DNA from: Bradyrhizobium zhengyangense
GTDB lineage: Bacteria; Pseudomonadota; Alphaproteobacteria; Rhizobiales; Xanthobacteraceae
Length of the DNA stretch: 64,000 nucleotides
Assembly (NCBI RefSeq): GCF_022012435.1
Contig: NZ_JAKLUA010000007.1
Location: 1 to 64,000 of the forward strand
Reading direction: 5' to 3'
Part shown: piece after piece, positions 31,256 through 40,072 of the stretch
How positions within the stretch are numbered: the stretch's first letter is position 1
Layout of the letters: each line of letters opens with the position of its first letter
Made by a program: the position numbers and the translations under genes
Notes under the pieces: generated by a model
What the model saw: only the letters and a program-made list of their open reading frames with translations
Told to the model about the DNA's origin: nothing
Databases searched by the model: none

Positions 31256-31750
31256 TCAATTCCCCGGCTGAAACGTGCAATCCGCCCCGCTGCTGTCCTT
31301 CTGCCTGATGGCGTTGGGATCGATCGTGCAACTCAGCTTGCTCAGGCTCTCGAAATTCGATCCCGCCGCGCCATCGGGCGGAATGCCTGCCAGCGCCTCG
31401 GTCGCGAAGATCTCGTTGGCGGTGGGGCCGTTTACGGTCCTGACCTTCTTGCCGAATGTCACCTCGCAATTGCGCAACGTGATGTCGACATTACCGGTGC
31501 GGCAAACGATCTTGTCTGCGGTCACGACCACAGGCTTCTTGTAGGGAATGTCGGCATTGGCGGCGAACAACATCGCCACCGCCTTCTTCTCGGCGCCGGA
31601 CAGCGTCGGCGACAGCGGCGCGATCACGCCCGCCAGCGCCAGCGCCGTGGAGCCGGAGATTTTGGAGGGCGTAGCGCCAGCGCCGTTGGCGACGGCGACA
31701 TGGGCGGCGCCAAGGACAAGGACGGCACAGGCCGGCATCGTGATCTTCAT
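31256..31750 (-). CDS. Exported protein of unknown function
   Basis: This 164-residue protein has a signal peptide (MKITMPACAVLVLGAAHVAVANG) and no family I recognise. The mature part has a hydrophobic helix-like stretch (STALALAGVIAPLSPTLSGAEKKAVAMLF) and four cysteines, in VCRTGNVDITLRNCEV, KLSCTID and GADCTF, which could form two disulfides in the periplasm. It has a proper start at 31750, behind GGAGAAACGCC. It stands alone between the AraC gene and the divergent HWE kinase gene. Confidence 0.65.
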   Translation of the reverse strand: MKITMPACAVLVLGAAHVAVANGAGATPSKISGSTALALAGVIAPLSPTLSGAEKKAVAMLFAANADIPYKKPVVVTADKIVCRTGNVDITLRNCEVTFGKKVRTVNGPTANEIFATEALAGIPPDGAAGSNFESLSKLSCTIDPNAIRQKDSSGADCTFQPGN

Positions 31751-32042
31751 TGGCGTTTCTCCACTTCTGTCACGGTTCTGCTGCCAGACGCGCTTAGCCT
31801 ACGACAGATTTCCCATCCGGGGGAGGGCTATAGTCACAGGTTGGGGCGAGTGAGCTTAGCGAAATCAGTCGATGTGCACTCGTAAAGGGCCGGACGGAAG
31901 TCCATCTCCGAGAGCTCAGCGGACCAGTTGTGCCAAAGTGAATTCTTTGACTTTTGGCCCAGTGGCTGCCCCGGCGGACATTGCGCTGTGCGGAAATTTG
32001 GCTTTAGGCTTGGCGGGCAAGCGTCCGAGCGAGGTTGAGGTT

Positions 32043-33140
32043 ATGGAGGGGGAGATCGTCAGCGGCTTCTTGGCGGGAGGCGGCGAGATGGGCGCTTTGA
32101 CGAGAGAGTTTGACTGGTCAAAGACGTCGCTCGGCTCTCCGGAAACATGGCCGCAAAGTCTTCGGGTGACCGTGCGGCTCGTCCTCACTTCGCGCCACCC
32201 GATGTTCATTTGGTGGGGTCCCGAACTCATCCAGTTCTACAACGATGCTTACCGCGAGACGATGGGGCCCGAGCGGCATCCAAGCGCTTTGGGCGCGCGG
32301 GGCCGCGAGTGTTGGGATGAGATATGGGACGTCATTGGTCCTCAGATCGAGTACGTCATGGCAGGTAAGGGGGCGACCTGGCATGAGGACCAACTGGTGC
32401 CGGTAACGCGTCACGGTCGTCGTGAAGATGTCTGGTGGACTTATAGCTTCGGTCCAATCGATCTCGAAGGCAAAATCGGCGGTGTGCTTGTCGTCTGCAG
32501 GGACGTCACATCCGAGCACATGGCAAGGGAAGCGCTGAACCTCATCAACGAAGAGTTAAAGCATCGCGTCAAGAACACTCTTGCGGTACTCAGTGCCGTG
32601 GCCAGCCAGACATTTCGCGACGCGTCGAGCAAAGCCGATCTTGAAAAGTATCAAGGACGACTTGGCGCGTTCGGACGTGCGCACGACCTGCTTACAGCAG
32701 CAAATTGGGCTGCCGCGCCCCTTCAAGATGTGATCAGCGCCGCGTTGAGCCCTTATAGAACAGGCGAAGGACGGATTGCCGTTTCGGGTCCTCCGCTTGT
32801 TGTCAAATCGAGGCAGGCTCTCGCTCTGTCCTTGGCAATCCACGAGCTTGCGACCAATGCCTTGAAGTACGGCGCGCTGAGTGTGACGAGCGGCCGCGTG
32901 TCGGTCACATGGACATCAGAAGATGATTCGGGTGTGCCAAAGTTCGTTTTCGTCTGGCAGGAGTTTGGGGGCCCACCTGTGTCGGAGCCGGCCGGTGTGG
33001 GCTTCGGTTCGCGCCTCATTTCTAGGGTGTTAAAAGACGATTTCAGAGGCTCGGTTGAAGTGTCGTATGGATCAACCGGACTGATTTGCTGCCTGACCGC
33101 TCCCCTCGAAAATCTAGGAAGTTCTTCGGAAGAGCGGTGA
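32043..33140 (+). CDS. PAS-domain HWE-family histidine kinase
   Basis: This 365-residue cytoplasmic sensor kinase has a PAS domain at about residues 25-155 (HPMFIWWGPELIQFYNDAYRETMGPERHP ... GVLVVCRDVTSEHMAREAL). The HWE/HisKA_2 dimerisation helix carries phosphoacceptor His174 in LINEELKHRVKNTLAVLSAVA, and the ATPase part contains LAIHELATNALKYGALS. HWE kinases are common in rhizobia and often control the general stress response or light signalling. I chose ATG 32043, behind GAGCGAGG; the frame is open back to 31872, but those residues look non-coding. No response regulator or PhyR-type gene is adjacent, so it is an orphan. Confidence 0.9.
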   Translation: MEGEIVSGFLAGGGEMGALTREFDWSKTSLGSPETWPQSLRVTVRLVLTSRHPMFIWWGPELIQFYNDAYRETMGPERHPSALGARGRECWDEIWDVIGPQIEYVMAGKGATWHEDQLVPVTRHGRREDVWWTYSFGPIDLEGKIGGVLVVCRDVTSEHMAREALNLINEELKHRVKNTLAVLSAVASQTFRDASSKADLEKYQGRLGAFGRAHDLLTAANWAAAPLQDVISAALSPYRTGEGRIAVSGPPLVVKSRQALALSLAIHELATNALKYGALSVTSGRVSVTWTSEDDSGVPKFVFVWQEFGGPPVSEPAGVGFGSRLISRVLKDDFRGSVEVSYGSTGLICCLTAPLENLGSSSEER

Positions 33141-33163
33141 AGGCTCTTTGCCACAGCATAGAC

Positions 33164-33198
33164 GAACACGGCTGCGTCGGAACGACGCGGCCGTGTTC
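33164..33198. terminator. Hairpin between convergent kinase and peptidase genes
   Basis: GAACACGGCTGCGTC pairs with GACGCGGCCGTGTTC (15 bases, one wobble) around GGAAC. It sits 24 bases after the kinase stop and 44 bases after the peptidase stop on the other strand. There is no T-run, but the stem is strong and symmetric. Confidence 0.65.
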
Positions 33199-33241
33199 TA
33201 CGCAGGCGGACTGATCATCCGCCTGCGCCAAACGCGATCGG

Positions 33242-34891
33242 CTAGCTGCTCGGGCCGCCCTGGAGCGCGGTCAGCAGCTTGTTGCCGTCAGGCGCGCCCC
33301 AGCCGGTGCAGGCGTCCCATCCGGGACCTGCCTTGTATTGTCCGCCGAGCAGACCGTCGGTGTCGTTGTTGCCGACGGTGATGTCGCGCAGCACGCCTGA
33401 TGGCCCGAACTTGGAATAGAGCAAGGCATTGAAATTGCCGGACCGTGCGCCGAGCGCGGCGTTGATCCGGGCGATCAGGCTGGCCCAGAGCGGTGCGGAC
33501 GCGCTGGTGCCGCCGACAATGCCGAGCTTGCCGCCCGACATCGTCAGATAGCCCGTGGCCGGATCGGCATTGGCCGCGACATCGGGGATTGCGCGTCCGG
33601 CAAAGTGCTTGGGATTGATCGACTTCGGCACGATGCCTTGCTGCCAGGCCGGGACCGGTGTGATGTCACTGACGCCGCCGCCGGTGCCGCTGCCGGGTCC
33701 GTCGTTCCAGACGGTCTCGGTGATCTGCACCTGCTTCTTGGCGTTGGCGCGCGCATGCAGGGTGGTGCCGCCCACCGCCAGCACGTAGGGACTGATTGCA
33801 GGGTAGTTCACATGCGCCCGTCCGTCCTGCATCTGTGCTTCCGAGCCGTCGTCGCCGGTGGAGACGCAGAACGTGATGCCGAGATGGGCCGCCGCGAGGA
33901 AGCTGTGGTTGCAATGGTCGATCGCAGCCGGTGACCAGATCACTCCGCTGTTGTTGAAGGCCTGGTTCTCGTCCCAGCCCCAGCTGATCGACACGACGGA
34001 GGGATCGTTGACGGAATCGCTGACGACCTTCGCGAGACAATCGACCAGACCCTTCTCGTCGAAGGTGGAGAAATAGGTGGCGATCTTGGCACCGCCGCCG
34101 AGCGCGCCGGCGACGTTGACGTCCAGCATCACCTCACCGGTCGATTCCGGATCGCCGGCCGGATCGGTCGAGACGCCGTCGACCGCGATGACCGCGACCT
34201 CCGGTGCCGGAACGCCGATCTTGCTGAAATAGGCCGCGACGTCGGGCGTCTCCACGCCGCCGCCGAACTCGAGCAGGCCGATGCATTGCTTGCTCGCATC
34301 GACCTTGGGGAAGTCGTAGATGGCGCCGAGCTCGGTCGGAATGAACCAGTGCCGCACGGAGCTTGCGAAATCCGGCTTTGCGCTGCTCGCCGAATGACGT
34401 GAGCGGTGGAGCACACGATGGTTGTTGAGGCCGAATACGCCGGTGATGGCATCGCCGACTTCGGGGGGGACGTGCACCGGGCCGGTGCGGGCGTGGAAGT
34501 CGCCGAGCTTCGGATGGGAATAGTCGAACAGCGTGACGCCGAAGGCGTCGCTGACGTCGTCGACTGTTCCGGCGATGCCGAGCCGCGCGGCGGCGGGCTC
34601 GTTGCGGGTAACGACGAGCTTGTGCGCCTTGGCAAAATCCTCGATCGACTTGATGGCCTTGGGATCGGAGCCGTAGCTGCTCGCGAGCTGGTCGCGCGTC
34701 ATATACTTGCGCTCCTTGGGGAGCTTTTTGTCGAGATCGGACAGATCAGGCAGATCGGCGGATCGCTTGACGCCGACCGTCAGCTCGATCCAGCGCTGGC
34801 CGTTGGTTCGGCGCATCGCTTTCGAGCCTGTCGGCAGTTGATGGACAGAGTTGGGAAGTTCGACCATGTGGGGTGTTGCACTAGGGGACAT
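33242..34891 (-). CDS. Sedolisin (S53) serine-carboxyl peptidase, kumamolisin-like
   Basis: This 549-residue acid peptidase has an activation propeptide (about 1-165) and a subtilisin-like catalytic domain. The S53 active site is complete: Glu253 and Asp257 in STGEVMLDVNVAG, oxyanion Asp347 in VSTGDDGS, and nucleophile Ser463 in GGTSASAPLW. The calcium-binding C-terminal motif appears in DITVGNNDTDG and GPGWDACTGWGAP. There is no N-terminal signal peptide, which is odd for an enzyme active at low pH and suggests an alternative export route. AAGGAGGAAATACT before ATG 34891 is one of the best ribosome sites in the window. Confidence 0.93.
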   Translation of the reverse strand: MSPSATPHMVELPNSVHQLPTGSKAMRRTNGQRWIELTVGVKRSADLPDLSDLDKKLPKERKYMTRDQLASSYGSDPKAIKSIEDFAKAHKLVVTRNEPAAARLGIAGTVDDVSDAFGVTLFDYSHPKLGDFHARTGPVHVPPEVGDAITGVFGLNNHRVLHRSRHSASSAKPDFASSVRHWFIPTELGAIYDFPKVDASKQCIGLLEFGGGVETPDVAAYFSKIGVPAPEVAVIAVDGVSTDPAGDPESTGEVMLDVNVAGALGGGAKIATYFSTFDEKGLVDCLAKVVSDSVNDPSVVSISWGWDENQAFNNSGVIWSPAAIDHCNHSFLAAAHLGITFCVSTGDDGSEAQMQDGRAHVNYPAISPYVLAVGGTTLHARANAKKQVQITETVWNDGPGSGTGGGVSDITPVPAWQQGIVPKSINPKHFAGRAIPDVAANADPATGYLTMSGGKLGIVGGTSASAPLWASLIARINAALGARSGNFNALLYSKFGPSGVLRDITVGNNDTDGLLGGQYKAGPGWDACTGWGAPDGNKLLTALQGGPSS

Positions 34892-35249
34892 AGTATTTCC
34901 TCCTTGTACGGGGTGGTGCGCTGGAAAACTGTTGCGGACGCGGGTCCTGTTCGTTCGAAAGTGTTCAGGTGTTCGAAAATGGATCGCGGCGTGCCGGCGA
35001 AAAAGCCGGTACGAAATAGATCAAACCTAAAATAGCAAAGCGACGCGATGCATCCTAGCAGCGGGATGCTGATGCGGCAAAGCCGATCGCGCAGTGCGCG
35101 TCTCACAAATGCGTCAGTCTATCGGAGGTCACGCCTCAGCGATGAGCCAATCGATCTGACGTAGTTGGCTCATGGCAATCGTTGCGCGTGCACGGAGGCG
35201 CGATGCACGCCGGCGGATGTATCGTGCTGATGGAGAGGTGTCCGAGGTA
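34892..35249. other. Intergenic region with a long-arm inverted repeat
   Basis: No gene is seen in these 358 bases between the peptidase and DUF3606 genes. At 35142-35173, ATGAGCCAA and TTGGCTCAT form a perfect nine-base inverted repeat with a 14-base spacer, placed 77 bases after the DUF3606 stop on the minus strand. It could be an RNA hairpin or a spaced operator. Confidence 0.45.
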
Positions 35250-35660
35250 TCAGGCGGCCTTCTTCCGCGAAGCGGATGTCTTTTTCTTTGCAGTCTTCTT
35301 CGCAGTCTTCTTCTTCGCAGCCTTCTGGGCGACCAGGTACGCCTCGACCTTCCTGGACGAATGGCCGGCGGCGGCGACGGCAGCCTTCAGCCTGGCCGGC
35401 GTGATCTTGAACTTCTTCGACCAGTAGCGGACTTCGTAGGCTTCGCCGAGCGCGATCCGCGTCTTGTCGGCGGCGCGGTGCTTCTGGAGCTTGATGTATG
35501 CTTCGACCTTGCTGGCGGAGTGGCCGACCTTCTTGACGGCGTATTTGAGCTTGGCCGGGGTGACCTTGAATTTCTTCGACCAGTAGGCGACTTCGTATCT
35601 CTCGGTGAGCGCAATCAGCTTGCGGTCCGCTCCACCCCGCTTGGTCTTGTCGTCGGCCAT
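35250..35660 (-). CDS. Tandem DUF3606 protein with histone H1-like tail
   Basis: This 136-residue protein has two copies of the DUF3606 motif: residues 18-60 (ERYEVAYWSKKFKVTPAKLKYAVKKVGHSASKVEAYI) and 69-111 (EAYEVRYWSKKFKITPARLKAAVAAAGHSSRKVEAYL). A 25-residue tail of Lys, Ala, Thr and Ser follows (AAKKKTAKKTAKKKTSASRKK), like the bacterial H1-type proteins. DUF3606 proteins are usually single-domain and about 60 residues. The duplication plus basic tail suggests a DNA- or RNA-binding protein, perhaps nucleoid-associated; this is inference. The start at 35660 follows GGAGAGAAGC. It is a monocistronic gene. Confidence 0.82.
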   Translation of the reverse strand: MADDKTKRGGADRKLIALTERYEVAYWSKKFKVTPAKLKYAVKKVGHSASKVEAYIKLQKHRAADKTRIALGEAYEVRYWSKKFKITPARLKAAVAAAGHSSRKVEAYLVAQKAAKKKTAKKTAKKKTSASRKKAA

Positions 35661-35936
35661 GCTTCTCTCCTGCCCTGAATCGCGTGCGCATCCAGTCTAG
35701 CATGCCATCGGATTTTTGCGGTGCAAGATGCCGCGTGCGTGGCGGTTGTGCGAGGCGGCGGTTTTGCCGCGTCAGCTCAAATGGTTGGGAAGCGCGACGC
35801 CTGCTCATCCCGGCAGGGTCGTTCTACTTTGCATGGGGTTGTTTTCGACTTTTTTGCCATTCGCGCGTCCGTGATGGAACCTAATCGCGGCTGGCGCGAC
35901 TTATCAATGACACGGGGAAACACGTGCGAGGCTGTC

Positions 35937-36077
35937 ATGGCAGAGAAGCATACCGCCGATCGGGCAGAGATCATGCGGGCGACCGGTCATCCTGAGCTGG
36001 AATATGCCGCCGGCTGGACCATCGCTGGTCTCGTCACCATCGGCACCATCGTCGCCGCCTGGGTGTTCGCGATCTAG
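35937..36077 (+). CDS. Small single-span membrane protein
   Basis: This 46-residue protein has a charged N-terminal half (MAEKHTADRAEIMRATGHPELEY) and one membrane helix (AAGWTIAGLVTIGTIVAAWVFAI). The start at 35937 follows GCGAGG. No family is recognised. Its stop codon overlaps that of the convergent sensor kinase by four bases (CTAG). Small one-helix proteins of this type often associate with larger membrane complexes, but no partner is indicated. I rate it as likely real because of the clean ribosome site and helix, despite its size. Confidence 0.55.
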   Translation: MAEKHTADRAEIMRATGHPELEYAAGWTIAGLVTIGTIVAAWVFAI

Positions 36078-37660
36078 GCCACCGGGAATTGCAGCTCGAA
36101 GGCCACGCCGTCATCGGTCGGCTTGAGCCTGATCGAGCCGCCATGGCTCGCCATCACCGCGCGTGCGATCGCAAGGCCCATGCCGGTGCCGCCCTGGTCG
36201 CGGCGGGTCGTGAAGAAAGCGTCAAAGATCCTGTCGCGGTTTGGCGCCGAGATCGCCTCGCCATCATTGCTGACTGTCAGCCGCAACGTCGTCCGCTCGT
36301 CCACCGCCTCCAGCCTGATTGCCCCCGCCTTGTGCCGCACCGCGTTGTCGGCGAGATGCGACAGCACGATCAGTGCCTTTTCGCCGGACATGCCGACCGG
36401 CCGGTCGAGACTGCCGCTGGCCTCGATGCAGCTCGCCGGAAACCGGCTTTTCAGGTCGGCGATCACGGGCGCCAGCTCGGTGCGCTCGTTCTGCGGCAGG
36501 CTCTCGGCGCGCGCCAGCTCTCGCAGCCGCTGCGCCATCGCCTCCAGCCGTCGGGTATCGGCGAGGATGTTGGCGATGAAGGTCCGCTGCTCTGATGGCG
36601 TCAGGCCCTCGGCCTTGCCTTGATAGGAATCCTGCAACAATTCGGCCGCGCCCTTGATCGAGGTCAGCGGCGATTTCAGCTCGTGGGTGAGATGAGCCGA
36701 GAACGTTGCGATATAGTCGGAGCGCCTCGCGAGCTGCTCGGCCATCCCGAGAAAACTATGCGAGAGTTGCGCGAATTCGCGCGTGCCGTAGTGCCGGAGC
36801 GGCTGGAACGCCTCGCGATCGCCGCTTCGGATCCGTGCCGCGCGGTCGATCAATTCGCGCATCGGCAGCGTGATGGTGCGCGAGAACACGAGGCCGATCG
36901 CGATTGTGCCGAGGATCACCGCAAGCCCCGCCAGCACGAATTTTGCGCGCTCCTGGTACAGATGGTCAAAGATGTTGCTTGGCGTCCGCGTGGTGTAGAT
37001 TACCCCCGCGACGCGGTTGTTGACGATGACGGGCATCGCCGAGAACACATGCACGCCAAGCCCGCGACTGAAGGAATAGATCGGCGGCGGCGGCTTGTCG
37101 GGCACGCGGTTGCGTAACGTCGCGCGGTACTGCCCGTGCAGCGCGTCCGCCACTTCCTCTATATGCGCAAGCGACTGTCCGACCTCCTGCCGCCCCGCGA
37201 TCACCACGCCTTGTGGATCGAGGATGCGAAACCCCGCCAGCGTCACCTTCTGCGTCTCGCGGATGATCGGCGTCAGCTTGGCGCCGATCTCGACGTAAGC
37301 CTGCTGCGCCGGCCGGGACGCGGGCAGTGCGTCCGGCCGTCGACGCAACAAATCATTGGCGGTGAGATCGAGCGCGGGGCGGATCGGCGTGAACTCGTCG
37401 CCGGGATCGGGCAGCACGTTCGGCGCAACCTCGGCGCCGAGCGTCAGGCCGCTGTCGAGCCGTGCCGCGACCTCCTGGGCATAGATCGTCGCCAGCACGC
37501 GGCTCTGGGCGATCAGCTCGGCCTGGGTCTGGCGGATCAGCTGGTTGTCGTAGAGGCGGAAGAAGAACAGGCCCACCAGCGGCAGCACGGCAACGGTCGC
37601 CAGCACCGCGAAGATCACGAGCGCGAGCGATGGCCGCCATTTGTCAGGCGGAGCGCTCAC
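36074..37660 (-). CDS. Membrane sensor histidine kinase, CreC-like
   Basis: This 528-residue sensor has helix 1 at about residues 12-34, a periplasmic domain of some 210 residues, helix 2 near 247-267 (FVLAGLAVILGTIAIGLVFS), HAMP, and a HisKA/HATPase core with phosphoacceptor His326 in FSAHLTHELKSPLTSIKG. The ATP-binding part includes VLSHLADNAVRHKAG and GGTGMGLAIARAVMASHGG. The periplasmic and HAMP layout and the paired regulator resemble CreC. The start is GTG 37660, overlapping the regulator's stop as GTGA, so translation is coupled. Third gene of an operon with a membrane protein and a response regulator. Confidence 0.9.
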   Translation of the reverse strand: MSAPPDKWRPSLALVIFAVLATVAVLPLVGLFFFRLYDNQLIRQTQAELIAQSRVLATIYAQEVAARLDSGLTLGAEVAPNVLPDPGDEFTPIRPALDLTANDLLRRRPDALPASRPAQQAYVEIGAKLTPIIRETQKVTLAGFRILDPQGVVIAGRQEVGQSLAHIEEVADALHGQYRATLRNRVPDKPPPPIYSFSRGLGVHVFSAMPVIVNNRVAGVIYTTRTPSNIFDHLYQERAKFVLAGLAVILGTIAIGLVFSRTITLPMRELIDRAARIRSGDREAFQPLRHYGTREFAQLSHSFLGMAEQLARRSDYIATFSAHLTHELKSPLTSIKGAAELLQDSYQGKAEGLTPSEQRTFIANILADTRRLEAMAQRLRELARAESLPQNERTELAPVIADLKSRFPASCIEASGSLDRPVGMSGEKALIVLSHLADNAVRHKAGAIRLEAVDERTTLRLTVSNDGEAISAPNRDRIFDAFFTTRRDQGGTGMGLAIARAVMASHGGSIRLKPTDDGVAFELQFPVA

Positions 37661-38361
37661 GCCTCTTTCTCGCAGCGGCCGAGCTTGAAGCCGACGCCGT
37701 GGATGGTCTCGATCACGTTGTCGCAAGCCAGCGCCGCGAGCTTGGCGCGGATATTGCGGATGTGGCTGTCGATGGTGCGGTCGGAGACCTGGATGTTGAG
37801 CTGGTAGGCCGCGCGCATCAGCTGCTCGCGGTTGAACACCGACGTCGGCCGGGTCAGGAATGCACGCAAGATGCCGAACTCGATCGCAGTCAGTTTCAGC
37901 GCCGTGCCGGCGAAGGTCGCGACGTGCTGCTCGGGATCGATCAGCAGTCCGCCTTGCGACAGCGCGGCGGGACCGGCCTTGGCCTCGCCATTGCGCGGGC
38001 TGAGCCTGCGCAGGATGACGTTGACCCGCGCCACCAGCTCGCGCGGGCTGAATGGTTTTGTGACGTAGTCGTCGCCGCCGATCTCGAGGCCGAGGATGCG
38101 GTCGATCTCCTCGTCGCGCGCCGACAGGAACAGGATCGGCACGTCGGAGATTTTGCGGATCTCGCGGCAGACATCGAGGCCGTCGAACTCGGGCATGCCG
38201 ATGTCGAGCACGATCAGATCGGGCTTGTCGGCGGCAAATCGGGCTAGCGCCTCCTTGCCGTCGCGGGCCTCGATCACGTCCATGCCGGCCTTCTTCAGCG
38301 CAACGCGGATGACCTCGCGGATGTGGCCCTCGTCGTCGACGATGAGAATGCGATGCGCCAA
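37657..38361 (-). CDS. OmpR-family response regulator, CreB-like
   Basis: This 234-residue regulator has a receiver domain (1-120) with acidic residues at DDE (9-11), phosphoacceptor Asp53 in LIVLDIGMPEFDG, and Lys in YVTKPFSPREL. A winged-helix DNA-binding domain follows (about 135-230; LTAIEFGILRAFLTRPTSVFNREQLMRAA, VSDRTIDSHIRNIRAKL, IETIHGVGFKL). It lies 13 bases downstream of the membrane-protein gene and overlaps the kinase by four bases. The kinase/regulator pair most resembles CreC/CreB, but a broader OmpR-family identity is all the sequence proves. Confidence 0.93.
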   Translation of the reverse strand: MAHRILIVDDEGHIREVIRVALKKAGMDVIEARDGKEALARFAADKPDLIVLDIGMPEFDGLDVCREIRKISDVPILFLSARDEEIDRILGLEIGGDDYVTKPFSPRELVARVNVILRRLSPRNGEAKAGPAALSQGGLLIDPEQHVATFAGTALKLTAIEFGILRAFLTRPTSVFNREQLMRAAYQLNIQVSDRTIDSHIRNIRAKLAALACDNVIETIHGVGFKLGRCEKEA

Positions 38362-38374
38362 AGAAATTCTCCGC

Positions 38375-39883
38375 TCACCCTGCCGGCTGGCTGCCGGACC
38401 GGCTGGTCGCCTCGGCGTCCAGCCTGCGCTGCAGCCTCCAGCTTCGAAAGCCCCAGGCCCGCCAAGCCATGTCCTGACGCTGCCTTTCTATAAGCAGATC
38501 GCGCCATCCGACAAGATTGACGAACTTTGCGTCGGAGCGAAACGGCAGCACCTTGGCGATTGCCGGCAGAGCCTGTGGCCCAAGCAGCCAAAGATAGTAC
38601 TCATCGATCGATTGGCCCTTTCCTGAAACTTCCCTGCTGTGGGCGACATTATAATCGGCGATGAAGGCGTCGAAGTTCATCAGAGCACAGCTATACAGCA
38701 CGATCGTTAACGCGATCAGATTGGTGCCGACAAGCCAGCGGTTCGACCGGTTGAGCACGATACGGGCGACGATCAGGATCAGCCCCAGCGCCACCAGCCC
38801 CATCCAGACGAAGGCTGCGATGCGCCAATAGGTCAGCATGTAGATGTCCACGTAGAGATCGAGGCGGAGGATGGAAGAGGCCACCAGCAGCACGTTCTGC
38901 GCCACCCAGAGATAGACCAGCGGGCGGATCACGGCGGATTTCTCTGCTGGCCCGCCCGGACGCATCGCGACCAGCACGAAAGCGGCGGCGAGCAGCGCGG
39001 TCGCGATCAGCGGATAGGCGCCGCGATGGGCGTAGGCCGCATAAGTCATGTCGGCCGGCAATACGACATGGCCCCAGAGATAGAGCCCGTCAAGGACGGA
39101 CTGCGCCGCGAACAGTAGATTGAACAGGATCAGCGAGCGCAGGATGGTGGAGGGGCCGAGGAATTCCGCCGAGACGGCGGGCGGCAGTGGAGGTGGCACG
39201 GAGGCATCGGCGACTTCCGTCATGACAAGCTTCCTGCGTCGCCAGCGCAGATGGATGAACGGCCAGACCAGCGCCACCATCATGGTCCAGAACAGTACAC
39301 GGGCGATGCTGACATATTCGAAAATGACATTTGGATTGAGCAGGGAGACCCATTGCTCGATCACCGGATTGGCTGCAGCGAAGAGGGCGACAAAGACAGT
39401 GCCGAGCGCCATCGGCAGCAACCAGAGTGCGATGCCACGGGTGAATGCGGACATGTTGAACACCTGAAGCGCTTCGACGAAGACTCTGAAGGGGCCGAAC
39501 AGAAAGAAGTTGCGTAGTGCACGCGCGCGCTCGGCGAGCCCGGTCGTCTCCGGATTGGTCGCAAACAGCAGCGCAATGGCGAGCGCCGTCACGAGAATCA
39601 GGAAGGACAGCGGGTTGAGCTCTTCGATCGCCGGCATCAGGCCGGCGACGAGGATGGCGGCGCCGATCATGGTGCGGCGCCGATCCAGCGCGGCGTAATT
39701 GAAAAGCATCGATAAGCAGATCGTCGCGATTGCAAACAGCGTCAGCGACAGGCCGATCCGATGGCCATAGAACAGCCAGTCGGCGAGCGCAGCCAGCGCC
39801 AGCGCGCAGCCCAGCTTGGCTGGAATGGAGGAATGCCTGATCGGCCGGAGGTCCGCCGCGATCGTCGAAGCCAGGCTCGTCAT
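38375..39883 (-). CDS. Polytopic membrane protein, DUF4173/DUF4153-like
   Basis: This 502-residue protein has about ten to twelve membrane helices and matches the DUF4173/DUF4153 group (RNFFLFGPFRVFVEALQVFN, VFVALFAAANPVIEQWV, LYLWGHVVLPADMTYAAYAHRGAYPLIATALLAA). Members are uncharacterised; one frequent context is next to two-component systems, as here, where regulator and kinase follow at once. It could be the sensed or regulated partner, in the way CreD accompanies CreBC in enterobacteria, though it is not a CreD homologue by sequence. The start at 39883 has AAAGGTG upstream. Several palindromes lie just ahead of it. Confidence 0.82.
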   Translation of the reverse strand: MTSLASTIAADLRPIRHSSIPAKLGCALALAALADWLFYGHRIGLSLTLFAIATICLSMLFNYAALDRRRTMIGAAILVAGLMPAIEELNPLSFLILVTALAIALLFATNPETTGLAERARALRNFFLFGPFRVFVEALQVFNMSAFTRGIALWLLPMALGTVFVALFAAANPVIEQWVSLLNPNVIFEYVSIARVLFWTMMVALVWPFIHLRWRRRKLVMTEVADASVPPPLPPAVSAEFLGPSTILRSLILFNLLFAAQSVLDGLYLWGHVVLPADMTYAAYAHRGAYPLIATALLAAAFVLVAMRPGGPAEKSAVIRPLVYLWVAQNVLLVASSILRLDLYVDIYMLTYWRIAAFVWMGLVALGLILIVARIVLNRSNRWLVGTNLIALTIVLYSCALMNFDAFIADYNVAHSREVSGKGQSIDEYYLWLLGPQALPAIAKVLPFRSDAKFVNLVGWRDLLIERQRQDMAWRAWGFRSWRLQRRLDAEATSRSGSQPAG

Positions 39884-39896
39884 GTCCGGAACACCT

Positions 39897-39997
39897 TTCG
39901 TGATGGGTGGCATCACGAAATCTGCACGCCGGATGTGCAGAAGGCGGGATCAACGTCTGCATGGTTTCAGGAGTCTTCTGCAGATTTCGTGCAGACG
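39897..39997. promoter_or_regulatory. Cluster of symmetric sites upstream of the membrane protein/CreBC-like operon
   Basis: Three inverted repeats fall within 100 bases: TTCGTGATG-GGTGG-CATCACGAA (39897-39919, perfect nine-base arms, overlapping the ribosome-site region of the membrane-protein gene); TCTGCAC-N7-GTGCAGA (39921-39941); and CGTCTGCA...TGCAGACG (39954-39997) with a TTCTGCAGA inside. Repetition of CTGCA/TGCAG suggests several binding sites for one regulator between the divergent operon and the NagZ-like gene. Confidence 0.6.
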
Positions 39998-40072
39998 CGT
40001 TTTTGCATCTCGCGCCGCGAAATTCGCTTTGATAGGTGCGAAGCATTCGGCACTGCTCGGATGTGACGCATC

